From Streptomyces sp. NBC_01429 (lineage in GTDB: Bacteria; Actinomycetota; Actinomycetes; Streptomycetales; Streptomycetaceae), in the NCBI RefSeq assembly GCF_036231945.1, contig NZ_CP109599.1, forward strand, positions 2,822,501 through 2,886,500: 64,000 nt of DNA, read 5' to 3'. The notes under the pieces were generated by a model. The model worked only from the letters and a program-made list of their open reading frames with translations, made no database searches and was not told the DNA's origin. The position numbers were made by a program, and so were the translations under genes. Each line of letters begins with the position of its first letter. Within the stretch, counting starts at the first letter, position 1. Below are positions 11,737 through 19,857 of this stretch, one piece after another.

Positions 11737-11776
11737 TGAGCGCCGGACCGGGCTGGTTCCAGCCGGTCCGGCGCTC
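11737..11776 (-). terminator. Strong hairpin between BMP lipoprotein and ATPase genes
   Basis: TGAGCGCCGGACC (11737-11749) pairs perfectly with GGTCCGGCGCTCA (11764-11776), and the loop can add GGCTGG/CCAGCC. It lies 31 bp after the stop of the solute-binding gene and about 170 bp before the ATPase start. In importer operons such a hairpin commonly stabilises or partly terminates the transcript, so that binding protein is made in excess. That role is inferred. Confidence 0.65.
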
Positions 11777-11807
11777 AGGGGTTACGGTGCGCTGCCCCGC
11801 CTACCGG

Positions 11808-12860
11808 TTACGGGGTGGTCTTGACGGTGATCTTGCCGTCGATGATTTCCTGCTTCGCCTTGTCGACCGCGCTGATCACGTCGGTCATCTTGGTGAAGGC
11901 CGGGTTGGAGTCGGCCAGGCCGACGCCGTCCTTGTCCAGGCCGTAGCGGATCTCACCGGACTGCGGCTTGCCGTCCTGGACCGACTTGATCAGGTTGTAC
12001 ACGGAGTCCGCGACGTCCTTGGTGACCGAGGTCAGGATCTGGTCCTTGTACTCGGTCAGGCCCTTCTGGTTGTACTGGTCGGAGTCGACGCCGATGGCCC
12101 ACTTGCCGGCCTTGGCGGCGGCCTCGATGGAGCCGGAGCCCGCGAGACCGGCGGCGGAGTAGATGACGTCGGCCTTCTTGTCGAGCTGGCCCTGCGCGGC
12201 GGCCTTGCCCAGGTCGGGCTTGGAGAAGCCGTCGAAGTTCGGCGGCTGGGTCAGGTACTGGGAGAGCACCTTGACCTTCGGGTCGGTGTCCGCGACGCCC
12301 TGCTCGAAGCCCGCCTCGAACTTCTTGATCAGCGGGGTCTCGACACCGCCGATGAAGCCGACCGTCTTGCTCTTGGAGACCTTGGCGGCGGCGACACCGG
12401 CGAGGTAGGAGCCCTGCTCCTCGTTGAACACCATGTTGGCGATGTTCTTGTCGGTCACCGAGGCGTCGTCGATGATGCCGAAGGTCGTCTTCGGGAACTT
12501 CGCCGCGACCTTCTTGATCGCGGGCGCGTAGGCGAAGCCGACACCGATCACCGGGTTGTTGCCGGCGCGGGCCAGCTCGGTCAGCCGCTGGATCTTGTCG
12601 GCGTCCGCCTCGCCGTCCGAGGGCTCGGCGGCGCTGCCCTTGATCTTCAGGTCCTTCTGGGCCTTCTCCAGGCCCGCGTACGCGGCGTCGTTGAACGACT
12701 GGTCGCCACGGCCGCCGACGTCGTACGCGATGGCCGCCTTGGCTCCCGCGGAGTCCCCCGAGGCCGTGTCCGAAGACGATTTGTTGCCACACGCGGTGGC
12801 AGCCAGCGCGAGCGCGGCCGTCGTGGCGCTCACGGTGACTATCCTGGTGATCCGGCGCAA
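11808..12860 (-). CDS. BMP-family nucleoside-binding lipoprotein
   Basis: Extracytoplasmic solute-binding lipoprotein (350 residues) of the Bmp/Med/PnrA family, which bind purine and pyrimidine nucleosides. A signal peptide ends in the lipobox LAATAC; the mature protein begins CGNKSSSD. Family features are IAYDVGGRGDQSFNDAAYAGL (nucleoside pocket), GVGFAYAPAIKKVA, GFIGGVETPLIKKFEAGFEQG, IYSAAGLAGSG and GVDSDQY. TTG at 12860 is chosen because AAGGAG sits 6 nt upstream; another TTG at 12875 would place that ribosome site inside the gene. It is first gene of the transporter operon and is followed by a strong hairpin. Confidence 0.95.
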   Translation of the reverse strand: MRRITRIVTVSATTAALALAATACGNKSSSDTASGDSAGAKAAIAYDVGGRGDQSFNDAAYAGLEKAQKDLKIKGSAAEPSDGEADADKIQRLTELARAGNNPVIGVGFAYAPAIKKVAAKFPKTTFGIIDDASVTDKNIANMVFNEEQGSYLAGVAAAKVSKSKTVGFIGGVETPLIKKFEAGFEQGVADTDPKVKVLSQYLTQPPNFDGFSKPDLGKAAAQGQLDKKADVIYSAAGLAGSGSIEAAAKAGKWAIGVDSDQYNQKGLTEYKDQILTSVTKDVADSVYNLIKSVQDGKPQSGEIRYGLDKDGVGLADSNPAFTKMTDVISAVDKAKQEIIDGKITVKTTP

Positions 12861-12996
12861 GAGAGGCTCCTTCAACCTGACCGAAGCGCCTCTTCCGGCG
12901 CTGGTTTCGCGGCGATCGTAACGCGCGTAGATGTCAGTTAAAGACCTGTACGGAAGCCGTTATCGGATCGTCGCGAACGCGAGGTGTCCTGGCCGA

Positions 12997-14286
12997 TTAC
13001 AAACGGTTGCCATCGATCAACGCGGCGGCGGTGAAAAGTTCCACGCCGACCTCGATCGCCCGCTCGTCCACATCGAAATCGCCACGATGCAGGTCATAGC
13101 GCTCCTGGCTGCCGGGCTTGCGCACGCCGAGGCGGGCCATGGCTCCCGGCACCTGTTCCAGGTACCAGGAGAAGTCCTCGCCGCCGAGGCTCTGCTCGGT
13201 GTCCTCGATTGCATACGACCCGCGCCGCGCGGTCTGCGCGGAGCGCAGCAGCTCGGTGACGTCCGGGTCGTTGACGACCGGCGGGACGCCCCGGACGTAG
13301 TCGATCTGGGTCTTGGCGTGGTGGAGCGCGGCGATCTCGTCGATGGCGGCGTGCACCAGGTCGGGCGCGTCGCGCCAGGCGGGCAGATCGAGGCAGCGGA
13401 CGGTGCCGGAGAGTTCGGCGTGCTGCGGGATGACGTTGCAGGCGTGGCCCGCCTCGATACGGCCCCAGGTGACCGCCAGCCCGGAGCGGGCGTCGACCCG
13501 GCGGGCGAGCAGCGCGGGCACCTCGGTGGCCACCTTGGCGACGGCGGTGACCAGGTCGGTGGTCAGATGCGGGCGCGCGGTGTGGCCGCCGGGCCCGTCC
13601 AGGGTGATCTCCAGCCGGTCGCAGGCGGAGGTGATCGGCCCGGGGCGCAGCCCGATGCTGCCGGCGTCGACCCGGGGGTCGCAGTGCACGGCGATGATGG
13701 AGCCGACGCCGTCCAGCACCCCGGATTTGATGGCGTCGGCGGCGCCGCCCGGCAGCACTTCCTCGGCGGGCTGGAAGATCAGCCGTACGGGGTTGGGCAG
13801 CAGCCCGCGCCGGTCCAGATCGGCCAGCACGAGCCCGGCGCCGAGCACGGCGGTGGTGTGGACGTCGTGTCCGCAGGCGTGCGCCCGGTCGGGCACGGTG
13901 GAGCGGTACGGGACGCCGGTCTTGGTGTCCGGGATGGGCAGCGCGTCGATGTCGGCGCGCAGCGCCAGCATGGGCCGGGCGGTCCCCGAGGCCGGATCCG
14001 GCTCCCCGGCGTCGGCGCCGGAGGTCCGGCGGACGCCGATGTCGCAGAAGAGCCCGGTCCCGGTGTTGAGGACGCGCGGCTCCAGCCCGGCCCGCTCCAG
14101 CCGGCTCTTGATCGCGGCGGTGGTGCGGAACTCCTGATTGCCCAGCTCGGGATGCATGTGCATGTCCCGGCGGAAGGCGATCAGCTCGGCGCGCAGCTCC
14201 GGAGGCAGCGCGCCGGGCAGTACGGCGGAGGGCGTCACGGGAGACGCCTCGTCGCTGGAGCGGTCGGTTTCGGACTCACGGGACAT
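12997..14286 (-). CDS. M20-family amidohydrolase
   Basis: Soluble metallopeptidase-fold hydrolase (about 429 residues) of the M20D/carboxypeptidase Ss1 type, usually cleaving N-acyl amino acids or similar amides. Metal and catalytic motifs are present: RRDMHMHPELG, ADIDALPI, ACGHDVHTTAVLG, LIFQPAEEVLPGGA (catalytic Glu pair) and the C-terminal LGGEDFSWYL. ATG 14286 is preceded by AGGTGAGC at useful spacing; a GTG at 14298 in the same frame is the alternative. It lies upstream of the nucleoside importer on the same strand with a 136-bp gap, so it probably has its own transcript. Substrate is unknown. Confidence 0.9.
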   Translation of the reverse strand: MSRESETDRSSDEASPVTPSAVLPGALPPELRAELIAFRRDMHMHPELGNQEFRTTAAIKSRLERAGLEPRVLNTGTGLFCDIGVRRTSGADAGEPDPASGTARPMLALRADIDALPIPDTKTGVPYRSTVPDRAHACGHDVHTTAVLGAGLVLADLDRRGLLPNPVRLIFQPAEEVLPGGAADAIKSGVLDGVGSIIAVHCDPRVDAGSIGLRPGPITSACDRLEITLDGPGGHTARPHLTTDLVTAVAKVATEVPALLARRVDARSGLAVTWGRIEAGHACNVIPQHAELSGTVRCLDLPAWRDAPDLVHAAIDEIAALHHAKTQIDYVRGVPPVVNDPDVTELLRSAQTARRGSYAIEDTEQSLGGEDFSWYLEQVPGAMARLGVRKPGSQERYDLHRGDFDVDERAIEVGVELFTAAALIDGNRL

Positions 14287-14431
14287 CAGCTGGCTCACCT
14301 GTTGAAGAGTAGGCCCCTTCAGTGATCAACCACCTATGGATCAACAAAATTTCAGCCAGTCAGGGGAAGAAATCCGGAGCGGGCATGCATGACCCCCAGA
14401 CACAGCGGGTATACCGCTCCATTTTCCCGGC

Positions 14432-14837
14432 TCAGAGATCGTCCGGCAGGACACGGAAGTGGGTGAACCTGCCGCCCAGTGGCCTGACGGCCCGGAAGTC
14501 ACGGATGTCCCGCGTGAACACGGCGTCCGTCCCGTACTCGGCGGCAAGGGCCACGTTCACGGAAATCGACGAGATAGAGCTCCAGGGAGTCGTAGCGAGC
14601 ACGCACGGCCAGGGCCGCGTCGAGCAGCTCCGGAGTGATCCGGGCCATGACCAACCGCGTCTGGCGCGTGCGCGTCGTCAGCGAGCGGAGGATTCCGTCA
14701 GCAGCGGTACGGCCCGCGCGGATGGTGGCGACCTGGTGCACCTCGGTCAGGGCAAGGGGCGCGACGACGAGCAGCGCGCAACCGTCCGCGACCTTCCCGG
14801 CCTCCGGATGGTCGGGGTCCGAACGGTTGAACAGGGT
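14432..14837 (-). pseudogene. PIN-domain protein remnant (5' truncated and frameshifted)
   Basis: Two frames join into a PIN-type sequence. The first holds LFNRSDPDHPEAGKVADG, LLVVAPLALTEVHQVA, a segment similar to RTRQTRLVMARITPELL, and ends YDSLELYLVD. The second continues VNVALAAEYGTDAVFTRDIR, DFRAVRPLGG and stops at 14432. The switch falls at the AAA run near 14563, where one extra base gives GATTTCC instead of GATTCC. The N-terminal strand that normally carries the first catalytic Asp (VxDTSALLA) is missing, replaced by unrelated sequence at about 14838. It is a decayed toxin-like ribonuclease gene with no antitoxin gene beside it. Confidence 0.75.
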
Positions 14838-14878
14838 GAGTGACCCGGAGGCCCCGGGCCCCTCACGCGGCCCCCACG

Positions 14879-15973
14879 TCACGCCGGCGACGGCAGTCTC
14901 GGGAGGCGGTGGACGTCGCGGGCCGTGCCGGTGACGCCGGAGAGGAAGCCCTGGGCGCGCGGGGACGCCGTTTCCTTCAGCCACTCCGGGGCTATGTCGC
15001 AGACCGCGACCCGTACGCCCGTGCCCACCAGGGCGAGCGGCAGGGTGTGGACCACGGTGGAGGGGAAGCTCAGGATCGTGGAGCCGATCGGGCCGCGCCT
15101 GGCGATCAGTTCCAGGGGCAGGTCGGGGCGGACGATCTCCAGGCCGGTGGCGGCGTGCAGGCGGTGCAGCTTGTCGGGGTTCTCCCTGCGGTGGGCGAAG
15201 TACCGGGTGGCGCCGTGGGTGCGGGCGAGGGTGGTGACCGCCGCCGTGTACTGGTCGGCGTCCACGACGCCGGTCTCGACCAGCGACGTACCGACCATGT
15301 CGGCGCTCGCAGAGATCCGCGGCGGGCCGAAGGTGGCGCGGGTCCACGCGAAGCGGTTGGCGCGGACCGTGATGCCGTCCGGTACCTCCTCGACGGGCAT
15401 CGAGGTGAAGACCTCGACCGTACGGGCCGCCGACGGCGTCAGCCTGCGCCTCGCGACCGCCGTGACGGGCGCGAGGACCAGCTCCCGGGGCGAGCGGCCG
15501 CCGCCGCGCCGGTGCCAGCGCACCAGCCGCTCGCCGCGGGCGAGCTGGCCGACGAACTCCATGGTCGCCGTGCCGTCGTCGACGACGGTCAGCTCCTTGC
15601 CGCCGACCAGGGTCAGCAGCAGCTGGACGTAGCGGGAGAACGGATCGCCGATGACGATCCGGTCCGCCCCGCGCAGCAGCGGGGCGAGCTGGCGCACCGT
15701 CTTCAGCGGCGCGCCGGCGCCGCCGCGCGCCTCCTGCCAGCGCACGGCGAATCCCGCGTCGCGGGCCAGCTCGGCCATCCGGCGGAGCTGGCCGCGCGAC
15801 ATGGGGTCGGTGGGCGACAGGACGACGAGGGTCAGTTCGGCGTGACCCGTCTCGCTCGCGTTCGCCCACTCCAGCACATTGAGCAGCTGGACCGGGCTCT
15901 CCACGAAGGCGATCGCAGGAGTGATCACACGGGGGTGCGGGGTGGCGTCCCCGCGGGCACCGGTCAGCATCAT
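14879..15973 (-). CDS. Putative sialyltransferase-like glycosyltransferase of the nonulosonate locus
   Basis: A 364-residue protein without membrane segments. Its opening AIAFVESPVQLLNVLEWA resembles the first beta-alpha unit of GT52/polysialyltransferase-type enzymes. Further on are IVIGDPFSRYVQLLL, VVDDGTATMEF, YFAHRRENPDKL and LPLELI near the C-terminus, the order seen in GT-B sialyltransferase-like proteins. It starts 4 bp after the NeuB-like gene stop, so the two are coupled. A role in transferring the CMP-activated nonulosonic acid is inferred from context; family assignment is tentative, and a plain uncharacterised conserved protein is the alternative. Confidence 0.72.
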   Translation of the reverse strand: MMLTGARGDATPHPRVITPAIAFVESPVQLLNVLEWANASETGHAELTLVVLSPTDPMSRGQLRRMAELARDAGFAVRWQEARGGAGAPLKTVRQLAPLLRGADRIVIGDPFSRYVQLLLTLVGGKELTVVDDGTATMEFVGQLARGERLVRWHRRGGGRSPRELVLAPVTAVARRRLTPSAARTVEVFTSMPVEEVPDGITVRANRFAWTRATFGPPRISASADMVGTSLVETGVVDADQYTAAVTTLARTHGATRYFAHRRENPDKLHRLHAATGLEIVRPDLPLELIARRGPIGSTILSFPSTVVHTLPLALVGTGVRVAVCDIAPEWLKETASPRAQGFLSGVTGTARDVHRLPRLPSPA

Positions 15974-15977
15974 GACG

Positions 15978-16904
15978 TCAGACCGCCACCGGCTCGGCGG
16001 ACTCGGCGACGACGCCCGCGACGCGGCGGAGCTTCTTCATCGGGCCCAGCTCCGACTCGTACACCTTCTTGACGCCGTCACCGAGGGACGCCTCGATGGT
16101 GCGGATGTCGCGGACGAGGCGCGTGAGGCCCTGCGGCTCGACGGAGGCGGCCTGGTCGGAGCCCCACATGGCGCGGTCGAGGGTGATGTGGCGCTCGACG
16201 AACGCGGCGCCGAGGGCGACGGCGGCGAGGGTGGTCTGGAGGCCGGTCTCGTGGCCGCTGTAGCCGATCGGGACGTTCGGGTACTCGGCCTGGAGCGTGT
16301 TGATCACGCGCAGGTTCAGCTCCTCGGCCTTGGCCGGGTACGTCGAAGTGGCGTGGCAGAGCAGGATGTTGTCGCTGCCCAGGACCTCGACGGCGTGCCG
16401 GATCTGCTTCGGCGTGGACATGCCCGTGGAGAGGATGACGGTGCGGCCGGTCGCGCGCAGGGAGCGCAGCAGCTCGTCGTCGGTGAGCGAGGCGGAGGCG
16501 ACCTTGTGGGCGGGGACGTCGAACTTCTCCAGGAAGGCGACGGCCTCGGTGTCCCACGGGGAGGCGAACCAGTCGATGCCGCGCTTGCGGCAGTGCTCGT
16601 CGATGGAGCGGTACTCGTCCTCGCCGAACTCGACGCGGTGACGGTAGTCGATGTACGTCATCCGGCCCCAGGGGGTGTCGCGCTCGATGTCCCACTGGTC
16701 GCGCGGGGTGCAGATCTCCGGGGTGCGCTTCTGGAACTTGACCGCGTCGCAGCCGGCCTCGGCGGCGACGTCGATCAGGGCGAGGGCGTTGTCCAGCTCG
16801 CCGTTGTGGTTGATGCCGATCTCACCCGTCACGTAGACAGGACGGCCGGGGCCCGCGGTCCGCGTGCCGAGCGTGCGCAGGCGGGAGGTGGCGTTGGTGC
16901 TCAT
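15978..16904 (-). CDS. NeuB-like nonulosonic acid synthase (no SAF domain)
   Basis: TIM-barrel synthase condensing PEP with a hexose substrate (ManNAc, mannose-6-phosphate or similar) to make a nine-carbon acid. Barrel motifs are present: YVTGEIGINHNGELDNA, CDAVKFQKRTPE, WFASPWDTEAVAFLE, VILSTGMSTP, LLCHATSTYPA, IGYSGHETG and VERHITLDRAMWGSDQAASVEP. At 308 residues it lacks the C-terminal SAF/antifreeze-like domain present in standard NeuB (about 345 residues). ATG 16904 is chosen over upstream starts because it gives the normal N-terminus and follows AAGGA. It sits 13 bp after the CMP-synthetase fusion gene, in one operon. Confidence 0.92.
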   Translation of the reverse strand: MSTNATSRLRTLGTRTAGPGRPVYVTGEIGINHNGELDNALALIDVAAEAGCDAVKFQKRTPEICTPRDQWDIERDTPWGRMTYIDYRHRVEFGEDEYRSIDEHCRKRGIDWFASPWDTEAVAFLEKFDVPAHKVASASLTDDELLRSLRATGRTVILSTGMSTPKQIRHAVEVLGSDNILLCHATSTYPAKAEELNLRVINTLQAEYPNVPIGYSGHETGLQTTLAAVALGAAFVERHITLDRAMWGSDQAASVEPQGLTRLVRDIRTIEASLGDGVKKVYESELGPMKKLRRVAGVVAESAEPVAV

Positions 16905-16917
16905 GAAGGGTCGGTCC

Positions 16918-18177
16918 TTACGTGAGGGTGTCGTGAGGGGACTGGTGGGGGGTCTGGTGAGGCGTGCGGTGAGGGGGCTGGAGGGCCGGGCCCAGGAGCC
17001 AGCCGGCGATCTCGCGGATCGCCCCTTCCCCACCGGGTGTCGTGGTGACGGCACGCGCTTCGGCGCGTACGGCGTCATGGGCGCTCGCGACGGCCACCGG
17101 CCAGCCGACGAGGCCGAAGCACGGGAGATCGTTGACGTCGTTGCCGACGTACAGCACCCGTTCGGGCGCGATCCCGTGCTCGTCGCACCACTGCTTCAGT
17201 GCGAGGTCCTTGCGGTCGATGCCGTGGAGTACCGGCACGTCGAGTTTGCGGGCGCGGGCGGCGACGACCGGGTTGCGCTCGGTGGAGAGGATGAGCAGCT
17301 TGAGCCCGGAGCGGCGCAGCGCGGCGGTGCCGAGGCCGTCGCCCCGGTGGACGGCGACGATTTCACGGCCGTCCGCGTCGATGAGGACCTTGTCGTCGGT
17401 CTGGGTCCCGTCGAAGTCGAGGACGACGGCGTCGATGTCGTCGTAGGCCGGGAGCACCGGCGGTTCGAGCAGCGGCGCCAGGGCCCGCGCGCGGGCCAGG
17501 TCGTGCGGGTCGTCGATCTCCAGGACGCGTGAGGCGTCGGTCTCGACGAGCGCGGTGCGGCCGAAGAAGCGGTGCTTGGCGGCGCGGAATCCGCCGGCGC
17601 GCATCGCGTAGGCGGCGCCGGTCTCCAGGTACTCCTGGGGCCGGTCCTGGCGGCGCGGGCGGTTGGCCCGGTCGTGGTTGACGCCGTAGCCGCCGAGCAG
17701 GAGCGAGGCGTCGCCGACGTGCTCGGGGCTGCCCTCGCCGTCGCGGCGCCACAGGAAGCCGTGGGTGGGGGCGACGGTCAGGGCGGTGTCGGCGCCGTCG
17801 TCGGTGACGGCGCGTACGACGCCGTCGATGTCGTCGGCGGCGAGGAAGGGGCTGGTGGCCTGGACCAGCAGGACGACCTCGGCGACCGCGCCGCGCATCG
17901 CCTCGTGGGCGTCCATCGCGTGCAGTACGGCGGCCTCGCTGGTCGCGGTGTCGCCCGCGATGGCGGCGGGGCGCAGCACGACCTCGGCGCCGGCGGCGCG
18001 GGCGGCCTCGGCGATGGCCGCGTCGTCGGTGGAGACGACGACATCGGTGACGCGGCGGGCCGCGAGGCAGGCGCGGACCGCGCGGACGACCAGCGGGACA
18101 CCGCCGACGGGAGCGAGGTTCTTGGCGGGGACGCCCTTGGATCCGCCGCGTGCGGGGATCACCGCGAGGACGGTCAT
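16918..18177 (-). CDS. CMP-nonulosonate cytidylyltransferase fused to KdsC-like HAD phosphatase
   Basis: Bifunctional 419-residue protein. Residues 1-230 form a NeuA-type cytidylyltransferase (VIPARGGSKGVPAKNLAPVGG, VSTDDAAIAEAA, LLVQATSPFL, GYGVNHDRANRPRRQDRP, LVETDASRVLEIDDP). Residues about 250-400 form a KdsC/YrbI-type phosphatase (VVLDFDGTQTDDKV, LSTERNPVVAARA, KDLALKQW, YVGNDVNDLPC). The pair suggests that the phosphorylated product of the synthase is dephosphorylated and then activated with CTP. This is the logic of Kdn synthesis. The C-terminus has an imperfect TPHQ/SPHQ repeat of about 18 residues without clear function. ATG 18177 follows AAGGAG at 5 nt. Confidence 0.93.
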   Translation of the reverse strand: MTVLAVIPARGGSKGVPAKNLAPVGGVPLVVRAVRACLAARRVTDVVVSTDDAAIAEAARAAGAEVVLRPAAIAGDTATSEAAVLHAMDAHEAMRGAVAEVVLLVQATSPFLAADDIDGVVRAVTDDGADTALTVAPTHGFLWRRDGEGSPEHVGDASLLLGGYGVNHDRANRPRRQDRPQEYLETGAAYAMRAGGFRAAKHRFFGRTALVETDASRVLEIDDPHDLARARALAPLLEPPVLPAYDDIDAVVLDFDGTQTDDKVLIDADGREIVAVHRGDGLGTAALRRSGLKLLILSTERNPVVAARARKLDVPVLHGIDRKDLALKQWCDEHGIAPERVLYVGNDVNDLPCFGLVGWPVAVASAHDAVRAEARAVTTTPGGEGAIREIAGWLLGPALQPPHRTPHQTPHQSPHDTLT

Positions 18178-18284
18178 CAGTTCTCCTTGATGAGTGGATG
18201 CCGGGCGGTCGGTCCCGGCGCGGTCGGTGCCGGGGCGGCAGGCGTCGGGGCGGTCGGTGCCGGGGCCGCCGGTCCGGGGGCGGG

Positions 18285-19613
18285 TCACAGCTCGCCCATC
18301 CGGCGGATGACCGGGGCCACGCGCTGCACGCCGTGCCGGTAGGCGCCGCGCGCCGCGCCGCGTACCGCCTCGCGCACCACGCGCCGCACTCCGCCGGTCT
18401 CGGCCCGCGCGGTACGGGACGACGGCAGCGGGGTGCCGTCCGCCGCCAGGTGGTAGCGGGCCAGCAGGCCCGGCAGGTATCCGGGCGCGGTCGTCGCCGT
18501 GTAGTACGGGCTGATGTCCGGGAGCGCGCCGGTGTCGACCAGCTTCGTGAGCCGTGCGCGGGCCTCGTCGAAGGCCGAGGCGTACGAGCCGTCCGCGGCG
18601 ACGCCCTGCCGGTCGGCCCAGACGGGGTCGGCGCCCGGGCGTCCGCCGCCGTCGAGCTGGTCCCAGGAGGCCAGGCAGCCCGAGCCGATGAAGTGGTGGT
18701 TGCCGAGCGGCTCGCGGATCCCGAAGTCGGTGAGGACGGCGGTCGGAATGGACCGGTGCAGGGATTCCAGGGCCGCCGTCGAGGAGACGGTCACCAGCAG
18801 GTCCGTACGGTCCAGGACCTCGCCCATGTTCCCGTACACCAGGCGGAAGTTGGGCGGCAGGCCGCCGGGGAGCTTCTCCGCGAGGCGCTGGTAGGGGAAC
18901 TCCTCGACGTGCGTGGTGTGTTCGCCGGGCTTGGAGCGCAGCTTGAGCAGGACCTCGCGGCGCGGGTGCAGCCGGGCGTGCTCGACCAGGCGCCGCAGCA
19001 GATACGCGCGGTCGGCGCGGGTGACCGGCACGGACGGCTGGGCGGCGAAGACGAGCGTGTCGCGGCCGGTCTCGGGGACGTAGCGCTCGCCGCCGAGGAA
19101 GGGCAGCGCGGCTTCGGTGACCGAGGCGGCGTCGGCGCCCACTCCCTCGTACACGGCGCGGAACCGCTGCGCGTCGTGGCGGGAGTTGGCGAGGACCAGG
19201 TCGGCGCCGTGCCGCAGCAGCAGCCCGTCCGAGAGCTTCTCGTAGACGACCCCGACATAGCCGGTGACGACGACGGGCCTGCGGGCGAGGTCCAGCGCGG
19301 CGATGCCGTGCAGCAGGGCCTGAACGGCGCCGCCGACCAGGGCCAGCACGACGACGTCGTACGGCTCCTCGCGCAGCTCCCGCAGGAACGCGACCCCGGT
19401 CACCTCCCGCGGCGCGTCGTCGGCCGACGTCGCGCCGACCTCGTCCAGCTGCCGGGCGGTGGGCGTGGCCCGTCCGCGCAGCAGGAAGCCGCTCAGCTCG
19501 GCGGGGCGGCCACCGGGGGCGATACGGCGCGCGGTGAGCGCGCCCCATTTCCACCGGGTGTCGGAGTCGGCGAGCACGGCGACCCGGACAGCTTGGCTGG
19601 TACGTGAGGACAC
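18285..19613 (-). CDS. Putative glycosyltransferase of the nonulosonate locus (DUF6716-like)
   Basis: A 442-residue GT-B-like protein. N-terminal VRVAVLADSDTRWKWGALTA begins a Rossmann unit. PVVVTGYVGVVYEKLSDGL, LVLANSRHDAQRFRAV and LLVTVSSTAALESLHRSIPT (the Ser-Thr rich nucleotide-sugar loop of CMP-sugar-using transferases) follow, with VLTDFGIREPLGNHHFIGSG after that. It heads the leftward operon (this gene, CMP-synthetase fusion, NeuB-like, 14879). GTG 19613 is preferred: there is no ribosome site, but TAACGT lies exactly 7 nt upstream, as expected for a leaderless mRNA. The DUF6716 label is from memory. Confidence 0.78.
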   Translation of the reverse strand: MSSRTSQAVRVAVLADSDTRWKWGALTARRIAPGGRPAELSGFLLRGRATPTARQLDEVGATSADDAPREVTGVAFLRELREEPYDVVVLALVGGAVQALLHGIAALDLARRPVVVTGYVGVVYEKLSDGLLLRHGADLVLANSRHDAQRFRAVYEGVGADAASVTEAALPFLGGERYVPETGRDTLVFAAQPSVPVTRADRAYLLRRLVEHARLHPRREVLLKLRSKPGEHTTHVEEFPYQRLAEKLPGGLPPNFRLVYGNMGEVLDRTDLLVTVSSTAALESLHRSIPTAVLTDFGIREPLGNHHFIGSGCLASWDQLDGGGRPGADPVWADRQGVAADGSYASAFDEARARLTKLVDTGALPDISPYYTATTAPGYLPGLLARYHLAADGTPLPSSRTARAETGGVRRVVREAVRGAARGAYRHGVQRVAPVIRRMGEL

Positions 19614-19626
19614 GACACGGACGTTA
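19611..19626 (-). promoter_or_regulatory. Leaderless promoter -10 box and GTG for the leftward polymer operon
   Basis: Reading leftwards: TAACGT (19626-19621), 7 nt, then GTG (19613-19611). This spacing puts the transcription start on or next to the start codon. No Shine-Dalgarno is present. The rightward arm has the same arrangement. Confidence 0.6.
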
Positions 19627-19841
19627 GAAAGCGATTCCGTTTGTCGGCCCAACTCAACCGCAATAAAGGGTTAACAGCACATCTACGAATGGCGTCGCGG
19701 CCCGGAAAGCGGATGAAAAGCGACGCGCCGGGGGCAGGGAGGAGAAGCGCGCGGAAAGGGGAACGGGTGGATTCATCATTCCGCCACTCTTCGTTCACCT
19801 GGCCGGTGCCCGGATGTCGGGCCGCGGGACGGGCCGGCGCC

Positions 19842-19857
19842 TAACGTCGCCGGGGTG
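19842..19857 (+). promoter_or_regulatory. Leaderless promoter -10 box and GTG for the rightward GT2 operon
   Basis: TAACGT (19842-19847), 7 nt, then GTG (19855-19857), identical in box and spacing to the divergent partner at 19611-19626. No Shine-Dalgarno precedes the GTG. The 228 bp between the two -10 boxes hold the upstream promoter elements; no canonical -35 is obvious on either side. Confidence 0.6.

Noticed and set aside
12861..12996. Riboswitch before the nucleoside transporter operon
   Set aside because: The 5' region is short, with no purine-type conserved junctions visible; nothing beyond a TTACGAT-like -10.
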